A DNA stretch of 64,000 bases from Inconstantimicrobium porci. GTDB taxonomy: Bacteria > Bacillota > Clostridia > Clostridiales > Clostridiaceae. This document shows, piece by piece, positions 24,531 through 33,185 of this stretch. Where the stretch lies: NCBI RefSeq assembly GCF_009696465.1, contig NZ_VULX01000003.1:152358-216357 (forward strand), in the 5' to 3' direction. Numbering within the stretch: the stretch's first letter is position 1; every line of letters begins with the position of its first letter. The position numbers were made by a program, and so were the translations under genes. Below the pieces are notes generated by a model. It searched no databases and was not told where the DNA came from. It was given only the letters and a program-made list of their open reading frames with translations.

Positions 24531-26632
24531 TTTCGGCTAGTATCAAAGACTTTTGATACAGCCACCTCTTTTATTATGATAAGCTCTGCACCATAGCCAA
24601 TAAGTGTTGCCTGTAGGTTAAGAATTGTGCTTCTTTTGGAGTATAAAAAGTTTATTCGTGGAAAGGATGCTTTGTGAAGTATTTCTTTTTCTTCTTTATT
24701 AAGTCGTTTTGGTCTGCCCATACCAATCCAGTAATTATAAGATGATCCTACCTTTTCATTAACTTCATAAGTGGTAATTCTGCAGTTTGAATTTAAGTTG
24801 ACAATATTTAAGTTGAAGTTGACTTTGGCAGTATTTTTCATGCCTCTTAATTTTGACATTGTTTCTATATCTGATAATGAGTTTATATCGTCATTGTATG
24901 AATAAAGTAGTATCTGATATTCACCATCATCATTTTTTGTTACGATATAACCGTCATCCTGGTCAATAATAATGTTGCCCAGTTTATTAAGAAGATAATA
25001 GGCATAATAAGCAGGTTTTTTGATGCCTTTATCATTAATAAGTCCTGGATATCCAAAAAAGACTTCATTTGTAAGGTTAACCTGTTTGTCGAGTACATCA
25101 AAGCCATGAACAGATGATATAAAGCTATCATCTTTAATTATCTTATTTATTATAAATGGTATCATATATGCAGTATCAAATACTGGATCGATTATGATTT
25201 CTGGAGATTTAAAATTATATTGTGCATCTAATGATATGCAGTAGTTTTCCTTAAATAATGTATTTATTTTGTTTCTTAGTGTTTCGCTAATATTGTCTGA
25301 GTATGAAAACTTAAAATCTGCAAGACTTAAAGTTTCTACATCTTTGAAATAATTAATGAATGAATTTAAAGCAAATATAAACTCATCATCTGAAAAATCC
25401 GTACTGTCAAGTATGATAAGCGGCTTCATGTCAAGATAATCAAGAAATTCAAATACAGTAACAGCACGATTCCAGTTATGAAATTTTGATGCTGGGAAAA
25501 TTCCCATATCTGAAGAAAATACATTTGAAAGAAGAGCATACTTAAAACATATTTCTTCCTGAATCTCTTCTAGAAAGTCTTTATTATCTTCTATAAGTAG
25601 ATCAAAAGCATCTCCCACATTCAGTATCTCTTTAAAGTTTTTATTAAAGTCGCTTTTATAGTCATTCATATCGATGTTGATTTTTGTTATCTTATTTTCG
25701 TAGTTAAATCTATCGTAATCCTCAAGATAGTAGACTATATACTCTAAAGAATCTTTTAAATCAAAGTAATTTACACGTTTCTGCTTTTCATATGTTTTTT
25801 CGTTAACCTTGTTCTTTTTCCTGAACTGCAGTGGTGTAATATTGTAGTTCAGCTTAAAGTGTTTGTTGAAATATCTTGGATGAGAAAAACCGACTTCTTC
25901 TGATATTTCTGAAATTGCCATATCAGTTTCTAAAAGAAGTTTCACTGATTCCTCAACTCTTGTTATGTTAACAAGGTCTGTAAAGCTGTAACCTGTGGCA
26001 TATTTTATTTCGTGTGATAAATAATGCGAACTTAAAAATTCCTTTTGGGCAATTTCCTGAAGGGTTACATTATTATAATTATTGAATATATATTTTGATA
26101 TTCTATGATATCTTTCAAGCTGTTCTTCATTGTTCTTAAGATCATCTTTATCATATAAAAGATAATGGAAATTATTAATTAAATGATAGAGAACAGAAAC
26201 AAGTGTTGATTCTATTTCTTCATCATATCCTTCCTGGTGCTGAACTAATTCACATAAAATTCGACATAAAAATTTTCTGAGTATGTTATATTCTTCTGCA
26301 TCCTGGGCTCCTTCATCTGAGCTGTTTACATAGAATATCATATTATCTATATCACTGTAGTATTTTTCAAAAAAAGATGGATCAATGTGAAATATAAGTA
26401 CTTTGTTATCTTCATTTTTTGATCTGAACTTATGTGCTTCATCAACATTTATTATCTCCATTTCATTAGCATGAAGTTCGAATTCATCCGATTCGATACT
26501 TACATTAAGATTTCCCTGCAGTACATAAACTATTTCTATAGTATTATGCCAGTGAATAGGATATTGACTTATGCTACAGTATGTAATTTCAATGGGAAGA
26601 TTAGATGGATAGTTAATATATTCTCTTCTCAT
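24512..26632 (-). CDS. AraC-family regulator with C-terminal GH39 (beta-xylosidase-like) domain, 3' end altered by an IS
   Basis: 706 residues. Residues about 10-95 form a cupin sensor domain (YPIHWHNTIEIVYVLQG, EIINVDEAHKF). About 185-285 is a double AraC HTH (LQEIAQKEFLSSHYLSHEIK; AISEISEEVGFSHPRYFNKHF; ITPLQFRKK). From about 300 on it resembles the glycoside-hydrolase-39-like domain of large clostridial AraC regulators, presumably a sugar sensor rather than an enzyme. The last 18 residues (EVAVSKVF...) and stop codon, 24512-24568, are encoded by the IS remnant, so the natural C terminus was replaced. Ribosome site GGAGGTTATGTC. No glycosidase or sugar transporter is adjacent, so the target is unknown. 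Confidence 0.88.
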   Translation of the reverse strand: MRREYINYPSNLPIEITYCSISQYPIHWHNTIEIVYVLQGNLNVSIESDEFELHANEMEIINVDEAHKFRSKNEDNKVLIFHIDPSFFEKYYSDIDNMIFYVNSSDEGAQDAEEYNILRKFLCRILCELVQHQEGYDEEIESTLVSVLYHLINNFHYLLYDKDDLKNNEEQLERYHRISKYIFNNYNNVTLQEIAQKEFLSSHYLSHEIKYATGYSFTDLVNITRVEESVKLLLETDMAISEISEEVGFSHPRYFNKHFKLNYNITPLQFRKKNKVNEKTYEKQKRVNYFDLKDSLEYIVYYLEDYDRFNYENKITKINIDMNDYKSDFNKNFKEILNVGDAFDLLIEDNKDFLEEIQEEICFKYALLSNVFSSDMGIFPASKFHNWNRAVTVFEFLDYLDMKPLIILDSTDFSDDEFIFALNSFINYFKDVETLSLADFKFSYSDNISETLRNKINTLFKENYCISLDAQYNFKSPEIIIDPVFDTAYMIPFIINKIIKDDSFISSVHGFDVLDKQVNLTNEVFFGYPGLINDKGIKKPAYYAYYLLNKLGNIIIDQDDGYIVTKNDDGEYQILLYSYNDDINSLSDIETMSKLRGMKNTAKVNFNLNIVNLNSNCRITTYEVNEKVGSSYNYWIGMGRPKRLNKEEKEILHKASFPRINFLYSKRSTILNLQATLIGYGAELIIIKEVAVSKVFDTSRNKKVDS

Positions 26633-26713
26633 GACATAACCTCCAACAGTAATAATTGTTAGTTAATTTTATCATAAAATCATAAAAAAAAACAAATTAC
26701 GAAAAAAATTTAC

Positions 26714-26730
26714 TTTGACTTTCTTTGATG
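26714..26730 (+). promoter_or_regulatory. Candidate CtsR operator of clpB
   Basis: TTTGACT-TTC-TTTGATG is the reverse-oriented form of the CtsR direct heptad repeat (consensus RGTCAAA-NAN-RGTCAAA): the first heptad matches fully and the second at five of seven positions. It overlaps the -35 of the clpB promoter, as expected for CtsR repression. No CIRCE element was seen. Confidence 0.65.
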
Positions 26731-26743
26731 TTTGTATTATCAT
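26715..26743 (+). promoter_or_regulatory. clpB promoter
   Basis: TTGACT (26715-26720), 17-bp spacer, TATCAT (26738-26743), about 42 bp before the chosen ATG. Confidence 0.65.
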
Positions 26744-26784
26744 ATAAATATAAGCTAAAATTAAATAGAAAAGAGGTAATGTAT

Positions 26785-29385
26785 ATGAATATAGATAAGA
26801 TGACAGTAAGAGTCCAGCAGAGTTTAAATGATGCTCAGATGACGGCTGTTAAATATGATCAGCAGCAGGTTGATACAATACATTTATTTTCTGCTCTAAT
26901 TAATCAGGAAGATGGACTTATTCCAAGTGTACTGGAAAGAATGAATATAAATTTAGAGTCACTTAGAAAAAGAACTGACAGCGTTCTAGATTCACTGCCT
27001 AAGGTTTTAGGAAGCGACGCAGGCTCTTCTGGCGTTTATGCAACTAGAAGAATAGAAGAAGTTCTTATTAAAGCAGAAGAAATATCTAAAAAGTATAAAG
27101 ATTCTTATATTAGTGTTGAGCATGTTATGCTGGCAATGATTAAACTTGAAAAAAGCACAACAGTTGGTAAACTACTTTCAGAATTTAATATAAATGAAAA
27201 AGATTTTCTTAAAGTTTTACAGGATATAAGAGGTAATCAGAGAGTAGATACTCAGGATCCGGAAGGAACTTATGATGCGCTTAAGAAGTATGGAACAAAT
27301 CTTATTGAACTTGCTAAAAAGCATAAGCTTGATCCTGTAATCGGAAGGGATGAAGAAATCAGAAGAACTATCAGGATATTATCAAGAAGAACTAAAAACA
27401 ATCCAGTTCTAATCGGTGAACCTGGTGTTGGTAAGACAGCTATTGTTGAAGGTCTTGCTGAAAGAATCGTCAAAGGCGATGTGCCAGAAGGTCTGAAAGA
27501 TAAGATAATCTTCTCACTAGATATGGGAGCACTTATAGCAGGTGCAAAATACAGAGGTGAATTTGAAGAGAGACTTAAAGCAGTTCTTAAAGAAGTAGAA
27601 AGCAGTGACGGTAGAATTATACTTTTTATTGATGAAATTCATACAATAGTAGGAGCAGGGAAGACTGAGGGGTCTATGGATGCAGGCAACATGATTAAAC
27701 CGCTTCTTGCAAGAGGAGAACTTCACTGTATTGGTGCTACAACATTCGATGAATACAGACAGTATATCGAAAAGGATAAGGCACTTGAAAGAAGATTCCA
27801 GACTGTAATAGTTGATGAGCCTACTGTTGAAGATACTATAGCTATCTTAAGAGGACTAAAGGAAAGATTCGAAATACATCATGGTGTAAGAATACATGAT
27901 AATGCAATAGTCGCAGCAGCAAAACTTTCTCATAGATATATACAGAACAGATTTTTACCTGATAAGGCAATTGATCTTATTGATGAAGCAGGGGCTATGA
28001 TAAGATCAGAAATAGATTCTCTTCCTACTGAACTTGATATAGTAAGAAGGAAATTGTTCCAGCTTGAAACTGAAAAGAAAGCTATAAGCGGAGAAAAAGA
28101 TGATAAATCTCAGAAGAGACTTGTCAAACTGGAAAAAGAGCTTTCAGATTTGAAAACTAAAAATGATGAAATGACAGCAAAATATGATAAAGAAAAATCA
28201 GCTATTCTGGAAATAAGAAATCTTAAAACTCAGCTTGATGAAGCAAAAGGTAAGATTGAACAATATGAAAGAGAATATGATTTAAACAAGGTTGCAGAAT
28301 ATAAGTATGGGCTTGTTCCAAAACTGCAGCAGGAAATAAAAGAAAAAGAAGCAAACATGAAAAATCATTATGATAATGCTTTGTTAAAAGAAGAAGTTAC
28401 AGAAAGTGATATTTCAAAGATAGTTGCAAAATGGACTGGAATTCCTGTAAGCAGGCTTGTAGAAGGCGAAAGAGAAAAGCTGTTAAGACTTGAAAGTGAA
28501 CTATCAAGCAGAGTTATAGGTCAGCAGGAAGCAGTAACTTTAGTTTCAGATGCTGTACTTAGAGCAAGAGCAGGAATGAAGGATGAAAATAAGCCGATAG
28601 GTTCATTCATTTTCCTTGGACCAACTGGTGTTGGTAAAACAGAACTTGCAAAGACTCTTGCAAGAACACTGTTCGATTCAGAAGATAACATGATAAGAAT
28701 AGATATGAGCGAATATATGGAAAAGTACTCAGTTTCTAGACTTATAGGAGCTCCCCCAGGATATGTAGGTTATGAAGAAGGCGGACAGCTTACAGAGGCT
28801 GTAAGAAGAAAACCTTATTCAGTAATATTGTTTGATGAGATTGAAAAGGCTCATCCAGATGTATTTAATATCTTCCTGCAGATACTTGATGATGGACGTC
28901 TTACTGACAACCAGGGCAAGACTGTAGATTTTAAGAACTGCATAATTATAATGACTTCTAATATCGGTAGTGAAAATCTTCTTGCCAACAAGGATGAAGA
29001 TAATATAGATGATTCAACAAAATCTCTTGTAATGGACGAAATGAGAAGAAGATTTAAACCTGAGTTCTTAAACAGAGTTGATGATATAATAATGTTTAGA
29101 CCTTTAACTCATCAGGGAATCAAGAGAATTATCGATATATTCATGCTTGATATTAAGAAGAGACTTCAAGATAAGAATATTGAAATTGAATTAACAGATG
29201 AAGCAAAAGAACTGCTTGCTGACGAAGGATATGATCCCGTATACGGAGCAAGACCACTGAAGAGATATATAGAACATGTGCTTGAAACAAGCATTGCAAA
29301 GAAGATAATAGCAGGAGATATCAAAAATAACACAAAGATTAGGGTAACAGCAGAAAATAATCAGATTTCAATAATAACTCTTTAG
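26785..29385 (+). CDS. clpB: ATP-dependent disaggregase ClpB
   Basis: Hsp100 chaperone that extracts proteins from aggregates together with DnaK. 866 residues from the ATG at 26785, 9 bases after AAGAGGT; upstream in-frame codons lack spacing. Order: Clp N domain (1-145), NBD1 with Walker A GEPGVGKT (211-218) and [10 protein letters not shown], the ClpB middle coiled coil (about 410-525, Lys/Glu-rich), NBD2 with GPTGVGKT (612-619) and [14 protein letters not shown], then the D2-small domain ending ITL. The M domain and absence of a ClpP-binding IGF loop mark ClpB rather than ClpC/A. Likely induced by heat shock through the CtsR-like site. Confidence 0.95.
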   Translation: MNIDKMTVRVQQSLNDAQMTAVKYDQQQVDTIHLFSALINQEDGLIPSVLERMNINLESLRKRTDSVLDSLPKVLGSDAGSSGVYATRRIEEVLIKAEEISKKYKDSYISVEHVMLAMIKLEKSTTVGKLLSEFNINEKDFLKVLQDIRGNQRVDTQDPEGTYDALKKYGTNLIELAKKHKLDPVIGRDEEIRRTIRILSRRTKNNPVLIGEPGVGKTAIVEGLAERIVKGDVPEGLKDKIIFSLDMGALIAGAKYRGEFEERLKAVLKEVESSDGRIILFIDEIHTIVGAGKTEGSMDAGNMIKPLLARGELHCIGATTFDEYRQYIEKDKALERRFQTVIVDEPTVEDTIAILRGLKERFEIHHGVRIHDNAIVAAAKLSHRYIQNRFLPDKAIDLIDEAGAMIRSEIDSLPTELDIVRRKLFQLETEKKAISGEKDDKSQKRLVKLEKELSDLKTKNDEMTAKYDKEKSAILEIRNLKTQLDEAKGKIEQYEREYDLNKVAEYKYGLVPKLQQEIKEKEANMKNHYDNALLKEEVTESDISKIVAKWTGIPVSRLVEGEREKLLRLESELSSRVIGQQEAVTLVSDAVLRARAGMKDENKPIGSFIFLGPTGVGKTELAKTLARTLFDSEDNMIRIDMSEYMEKYSVSRLIGAPPGYVGYEEGGQLTEAVRRKPYSVILFDEIEKAHPDVFNIFLQILDDGRLTDNQGKTVDFKNCIIIMTSNIGSENLLANKDEDNIDDSTKSLVMDEMRRRFKPEFLNRVDDIIMFRPLTHQGIKRIIDIFMLDIKKRLQDKNIEIELTDEAKELLADEGYDPVYGARPLKRYIEHVLETSIAKKIIAGDIKNNTKIRVTAENNQISIITL

Positions 29386-29404
29386 TTATTATTGAAATCC
29401 AAAT

Positions 29405-29448
29405 GAAAAAAGGATGTCTAAAACATAAGTTTTAAGACATCCTTTTCA
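29405..29448. terminator. Bidirectional terminator between clpB and fba
   Basis: AAAAGGATGTCT then AAAAC pairs with GTTTT then AAGACATCCTTTT, about 17 bp with one bulged T and an ATAA loop, with T runs on both sides in the two directions. Confidence 0.88.
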
Positions 29449-29502
29449 TTTTTGAAATTCTATACGAATTTCATTAACCATTATTAATTATTAATATTTA
29501 AA

Positions 29503-30366
29503 TTAAGCTCTGTTAACTGATCCGAATAATTCCATCTTTTCTTTAACTTTAGCTTTGATAGCTTCGAATCCTGGAGCTAATAACTTACGAGGGTCAAATC
29601 CTTTTCCTTCTAAGTCTTTACCAGCTTCAATGTACTTACGAGTAGCTTCTGCAAATACTAATTGACATTCAGTGTTAACGTTGATTTTAGCAACTCCTAA
29701 AGATATAGCCTTTGCTATCATATCGTCAGGAATTCCTGTACCACCGTGAAGAACTAATGGCATATTTCCTACAGCTTCGTTTATCTTAGCTAATGCTTCG
29801 AAATCTAATCCAGCCCAGTTTTCAGGGTATTTTCCGTGAATGTTTCCGATACCAGCAGCAAGCATAGTAACATTTAAGTCAGCTATTTGCTTACATTCTT
29901 TAGGATCAGCAACTTCTCCAGCACCAACAACTCCATCTTCTTCTCCACCAATTGATCCAACTTCTGCTTCTAGAGAAAGTCCCTTTGCAGCAGCTTCTTT
30001 AACTAATTCAGTAGTCTTTTCTATGTTTTCTGCTATTGGATAGTGAGAACCATCGAACATGATTGAAGAGAATCCAGCTTCAATACATTTTTTAGCTCCT
30101 TCATAGCTACCGTGATCTAAGTGTAAAGCAACTGGAACAGTGATTCCTAAATCTTCAATTAATCCGTTAACCATTCCAACGATTGCATGATATCCACCCA
30201 TGTACTTTCCAGCACCTTCAGATACTCCTAAGATAACTGGTGAGTTATTTTCTTGAGCAGTTAATAAAATAGCTTTTGTCCATTCAAGGTTGTTTATGTT
30301 GAATTGACCTACAGCATATTTTCCTTCTCTTGCTTTGTTTAACATTTCTTTAGCTGAAACTAACAT
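29503..30366 (-). CDS. fba: Class II fructose-bisphosphate aldolase
   Basis: Cleaves fructose 1,6-bisphosphate to dihydroxyacetone phosphate and glyceraldehyde 3-phosphate, using Zn2+. 287 residues. LHLDHGS (81-87) holds the catalytic Asp84 and zinc ligand His85; other ligands are in GNIHGKYP and VLHGGTG; EAEVGSIGGEEDG is the flexible-loop region; INVNTECQ is the phosphate-binding strand. Start behind GGAGG. It has its own promoter with a 5' hairpin, 192 bp after the ECF gene on the same strand. It acts directly after the phosphofructokinase encoded at 9376. Confidence 0.95.
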   Translation of the reverse strand: MLVSAKEMLNKAREGKYAVGQFNINNLEWTKAILLTAQENNSPVILGVSEGAGKYMGGYHAIVGMVNGLIEDLGITVPVALHLDHGSYEGAKKCIEAGFSSIMFDGSHYPIAENIEKTTELVKEAAAKGLSLEAEVGSIGGEEDGVVGAGEVADPKECKQIADLNVTMLAAGIGNIHGKYPENWAGLDFEALAKINEAVGNMPLVLHGGTGIPDDMIAKAISLGVAKINVNTECQLVFAEATRKYIEAGKDLEGKGFDPRKLLAPGFEAIKAKVKEKMELFGSVNRA

Positions 30367-30413
30367 TTTATGACCTCCGTATATTTCATATAAATTATAT
30401 GGTATTTTATCTT

Positions 30414-30434
30414 AGAGAAAAAATTATCTTCTCT
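30414..30434 (-). promoter_or_regulatory. 5' leader hairpin of fba
   Basis: On the minus strand AGAGAA pairs with TTCTCT around an A/T-rich loop, starting within about 10 nt of the expected transcription start (TATAAT on the minus strand at 30448-30443). A hairpin at the extreme 5' end often stabilises mRNA of highly expressed glycolytic genes; that role is inference. Confidence 0.4.
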
Positions 30435-30442
30435 CTGCAACT

Positions 30443-30471
30443 ATTATAACTTTAATCGTTAGAAAAATAAA
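30443..30471 (-). promoter_or_regulatory. fba promoter
   Basis: Perfect -10 TATAAT (30448-30443 on the minus strand) with a poor -35 TTTATT 17 bp upstream. The leader before the ATG is about 70 nt. Confidence 0.45.
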
Positions 30472-30558
30472 TAGTTTTTATTAATTTAGTGTCATATTAT
30501 GTGAATATATATAGTATTTTTAGTGAACAATTACTAAATGATGAATAATAAAATTCCG

Positions 30559-31158
30559 TTATTTCCGTCTGACTTTCTTTGCAGCGGCTATTATTGGAAT
30601 GGTGATAAGAGCTGAAACGATAGCTTCAGGTATTCCATTTGTAGCCGCTACGAGAGAAATAGCTTTAGCTCCAGCTGTTGCTGATAAACCTAAAGCTTTT
30701 GAAAATTTATCAAGATAAATAAAATAGGCAAGTCCTAAAACTCCTGCAGTATTAATTAACGAACCACATACAGCAGCAGCACCTACGGAGAATGCTTTAT
30801 ATTTATTTTTTAGAAATTTGCACAAAATAGTATAGACATAGTAAGAAATCAGTCCAATCATAATTCTTGGAATTAGTGCAATTATTGGATTTAAGAATAC
30901 AAATGATGTTGGAGTCATTGTAACTAGTGCATTATACATGCTGAATAGTCCGAAAAATAAACCAATAATCATACCAACAATAGGCCCGTCTAAAATTGCT
31001 CCAATAATTACTGGAACATGAAGAATTGTAGCTTTAACTGGTGGAATAGGTATAAATCCTAGTCCAGATAAGCCTAAAAAGATTGAGATAGATGATAATA
31101 ATCCTATTGATACAATTTTTTTTGTGTCAAAGATAGACACATTTAATTTCTTTTCCAA
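30559..31158 (-). CDS. ECF transporter S component (substrate-binding membrane protein)
   Basis: 199 residues, six hydrophobic helices. GFIPIPPVKATILHVPVIIGA (29-49) followed by GPIVGMIIGLFFGLFS is the typical loop and helix pattern of ECF S components for vitamins such as pantothenate or folate. The protein binds the vitamin and works with the shared EcfA-A'-T energising module, which is not encoded in this window. Start ATG behind CGGAGGG. I looked for a known riboswitch in the 150-bp leader (THF, TPP, cobalamin cores) and saw none, so the substrate remains open; PanT-like is a guess. Confidence 0.85.
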   Translation of the reverse strand: MEKKLNVSIFDTKKIVSIGLLSSISIFLGLSGLGFIPIPPVKATILHVPVIIGAILDGPIVGMIIGLFFGLFSMYNALVTMTPTSFVFLNPIIALIPRIMIGLISYYVYTILCKFLKNKYKAFSVGAAAVCGSLINTAGVLGLAYFIYLDKFSKALGLSATAGAKAISLVAATNGIPEAIVSALITIPIIAAAKKVRRK

Positions 31159-31315
31159 ATTTAAATCCCTCCGTTCTTATTCCATAAAGGATATAAGTCG
31201 TATTTATTATTTTGGTTTTGAAGTTAATTGTTCAGTTTTAAAAATACCGACAAAAACATTTTACTATATATAGACATTTTTTCAATATGATTCGAGAATA
31301 AAAAGGAGATTTAAT

Positions 31316-31957
31316 ATGAATAAAATGGAAATTTTTGATCAACTGCAAAATTATCTTTTAAATAAGAAAAAACCTTCTCAGTATATTAAAAACATGATGG
31401 AGGATGGAAAATTCAATGAGGAGCCTTTTGATGTGTTTCTTGAACTTAGGAATACTGAGCAGGAAAAGAAATTTCATCCTGAAGGAAATGTGCTCAATCA
31501 CACATTGATGGTAGTGGATGAAGCTGCCAAAGTAAAAGATGAATCATCTGATGTAATTGTATTTATGTGGGCAGCACTTTTACATGATATAGGTAAGAGC
31601 AAAACTACTATCAAGCGAAATAACAGATGGACTTCATATGATCACGATATTGTGGGAAAGGATTTAGCTGAAAGATTTCTTTATAAATTTGGACTTGATG
31701 ATGATTTTGTGAAAAAAGTATCATCATTAATAAGGTGGCACATGCAGATTTTGTACGTTAATAGAAACCTTCCTTATGCAAATTTAAAGAAGATGGTTAG
31801 CGAAGTTTCAATTAAAGATATTTCTCTTCTTTCAGTTTGTGATAGAATGGGAAGAGGCAATTTAAATGATAAAGATATTTGTGATATTAATAAACAGAAT
31901 GAGTATTTTGTCAAAAAGGCTCAAAATGAGCAGAAAAAATTATCTTTCCAAATGTAG
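31316..31957 (+). CDS. HD-domain phosphohydrolase
   Basis: 213 residues. The metal site is formed by His62 (VLNHTLMVVD), His90-Asp91 in ALLHDIGKS, and a later RWHMQ His; DHDIVGKDLAERFL holds further conserved positions. This is the HD pattern seen in the C-terminal domain of some tRNA nucleotidyltransferases and in small nucleotidases, here without a nucleotidyltransferase head. Substrate unknown. AAAAGGAGA ribosome site. Stands about 90 bp before the desulfurase gene with no clear terminator. Confidence 0.85.
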   Translation: MNKMEIFDQLQNYLLNKKKPSQYIKNMMEDGKFNEEPFDVFLELRNTEQEKKFHPEGNVLNHTLMVVDEAAKVKDESSDVIVFMWAALLHDIGKSKTTIKRNNRWTSYDHDIVGKDLAERFLYKFGLDDDFVKKVSSLIRWHMQILYVNRNLPYANLKKMVSEVSIKDISLLSVCDRMGRGNLNDKDICDINKQNEYFVKKAQNEQKKLSFQM

Positions 31958-32045
31958 TTGAAATTTTACATATTATTATGTAGAATTTTAATGTTAGTTG
32001 AAAGAAAATAATGTTATTTTAAATAAAGAATAAGGAGAGGGGTTT

Positions 32046-33185
32046 ATGGAAGTATATTTTGATAATAGCGCCACTACTAGACCTTATGATGAAGTAATAG
32101 ATGAAATGGCAAGGGCAATGAAAAATTTCTATGGCAATCCATCATCTCTTCATAGTATTGGTGTATCTTGTGATAAGCAGTTAACTGATGCTAGAGAATT
32201 TATAGCATCTACAATAAATTCTACAAAGGAAGAAATATTTTTTACATCAGGTGCAAGTGAAAGCAATAATCTTTTTCTAAAAGGCTTAACAAAACCTGGG
32301 AATCATATAATTATTAGTAAATTTGAACATCCAAGTATCTTAAAAACTGCACAGTATCTAGAAGAAAACGGCATAGAAGTTACATATCTTGATGTTGATA
32401 TCAATGGACAGATTGATCTTAATCAATTAAAAGATTCTATTAAGAAGAATACTGTGCTTGTATCTGTTATGTTTGTAAATAATGAAGTAGGATCAGTTCA
32501 GGATCTTGAGAAAATAGGTCATATCATAAAAGAAAATTCTCAACGTGCAAAATTCCATGTTGATGCTGTACAGGGATATGGAAAATTACCTATAGACGTG
32601 AAAAGATGCAGTATTGATTTAATGTCGACAAGTGCCCATAAACTTCATGGACCTAAGGGCATTGGCTTCTGTTATATTAGAAGAGGAATCAATCCTGTGC
32701 CATTAGTTCATGGTGGTGGGCAGGAGAAAGGATTAAGATCAGGAACTTCTAATGTGCCATCAGTGCTGGCTATGAAAAAAGCTGTTGAAATAACTATGTC
32801 TAATCTTGAGGCAAATTATAAAAAGGTAGAAGAGTTAAAAGAATATTTTATAAAACAGCTTGAAGGCATTAACGATATAAGAATAAATAGTCCTGTAGGA
32901 GATAAGTTTACTCCATATATACTTAATGTATCATTTAGGGGAGTTAGATCCGAAGTCCTTTTACATATGCTTGAGGAATACGGAATATTTGTTTCAACTG
33001 GATCTGCCTGTTCATCTAAATCTACAAAGGGCAGCCATGTGTTAATGTCAATAGGACTTACTGATAAAGAAGTTGATTCTGCTTTAAGATTTAGTTTCTG
33101 TGATATGAATACTAAGGAAGAAGTAGATTATACAGTAGATAAATTAAAAAAATCACTTATGTTTTTAAGGAGAATAAAGAAATGA
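32046..33185 (+). CDS. Cysteine desulfurase (NifS/IscS family) paired with ThiI
   Basis: 379 residues, PLP enzyme that takes sulfur from cysteine as a persulfide. N-terminal MEVYFDNSATTRPYDEV, SGASESNN (68-75), HVDAVQ (171-176), PLP Lys199 in STSAHKLHG, and the catalytic Cys322 in STGSACSS. Short C-terminal extension typical of dedicated NifS/IscS paralogues (B. subtilis NifZ). It overlaps thiI by 4 nt (ATGA), so the sulfur probably goes to ThiI for 4-thiouridine in tRNA and possibly thiamine. Different subfamily from the SufS-like gene at 8012. Confidence 0.93.
   Translation: MEVYFDNSATTRPYDEVIDEMARAMKNFYGNPSSLHSIGVSCDKQLTDAREFIASTINSTKEEIFFTSGASESNNLFLKGLTKPGNHIIISKFEHPSILKTAQYLEENGIEVTYLDVDINGQIDLNQLKDSIKKNTVLVSVMFVNNEVGSVQDLEKIGHIIKENSQRAKFHVDAVQGYGKLPIDVKRCSIDLMSTSAHKLHGPKGIGFCYIRRGINPVPLVHGGGQEKGLRSGTSNVPSVLAMKKAVEITMSNLEANYKKVEELKEYFIKQLEGINDIRINSPVGDKFTPYILNVSFRGVRSEVLLHMLEEYGIFVSTGSACSSKSTKGSHVLMSIGLTDKEVDSALRFSFCDMNTKEEVDYTVDKLKKSLMFLRRIKK

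Larger units (their letters stand above)
23423..24568 (-). mobile_element. Decayed IS1182-family insertion sequence
   Basis: Bounded by imperfect 18-nt terminal inverted repeats matching at 14 of 18 positions: GAGGGGGCCGTCTCAGAA (23423-23440) and, on the minus strand, GAGGTGGCTGTATCAAAA (24568-24551). Each end carries a subterminal hairpin: TCAGAATGATT with AATCATTCTGA on the left, GTATCAAA with TTTGATAC on the right. Between them lies a broken transposase of the IS1182 type. The element is about 1.15 kb where full IS1182-type elements are near 1.6-1.9 kb, so about a third is lost. Outside the ends, AATAAAA and TTTTATT are mirror images, which suggests insertion between the arms of a former terminator. 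A deeper fold (GTAATTTATG 23509-23518 with CATAAATTAC 23587-23596) lies after the transposase stop. Confidence 0.85.

Noticed and set aside
31159..31315. Vitamin riboswitch in front of the ECF S component
   Set aside because: No TPP, cobalamin or THF core motifs seen on the minus strand; leader is plain A/T-rich sequence.
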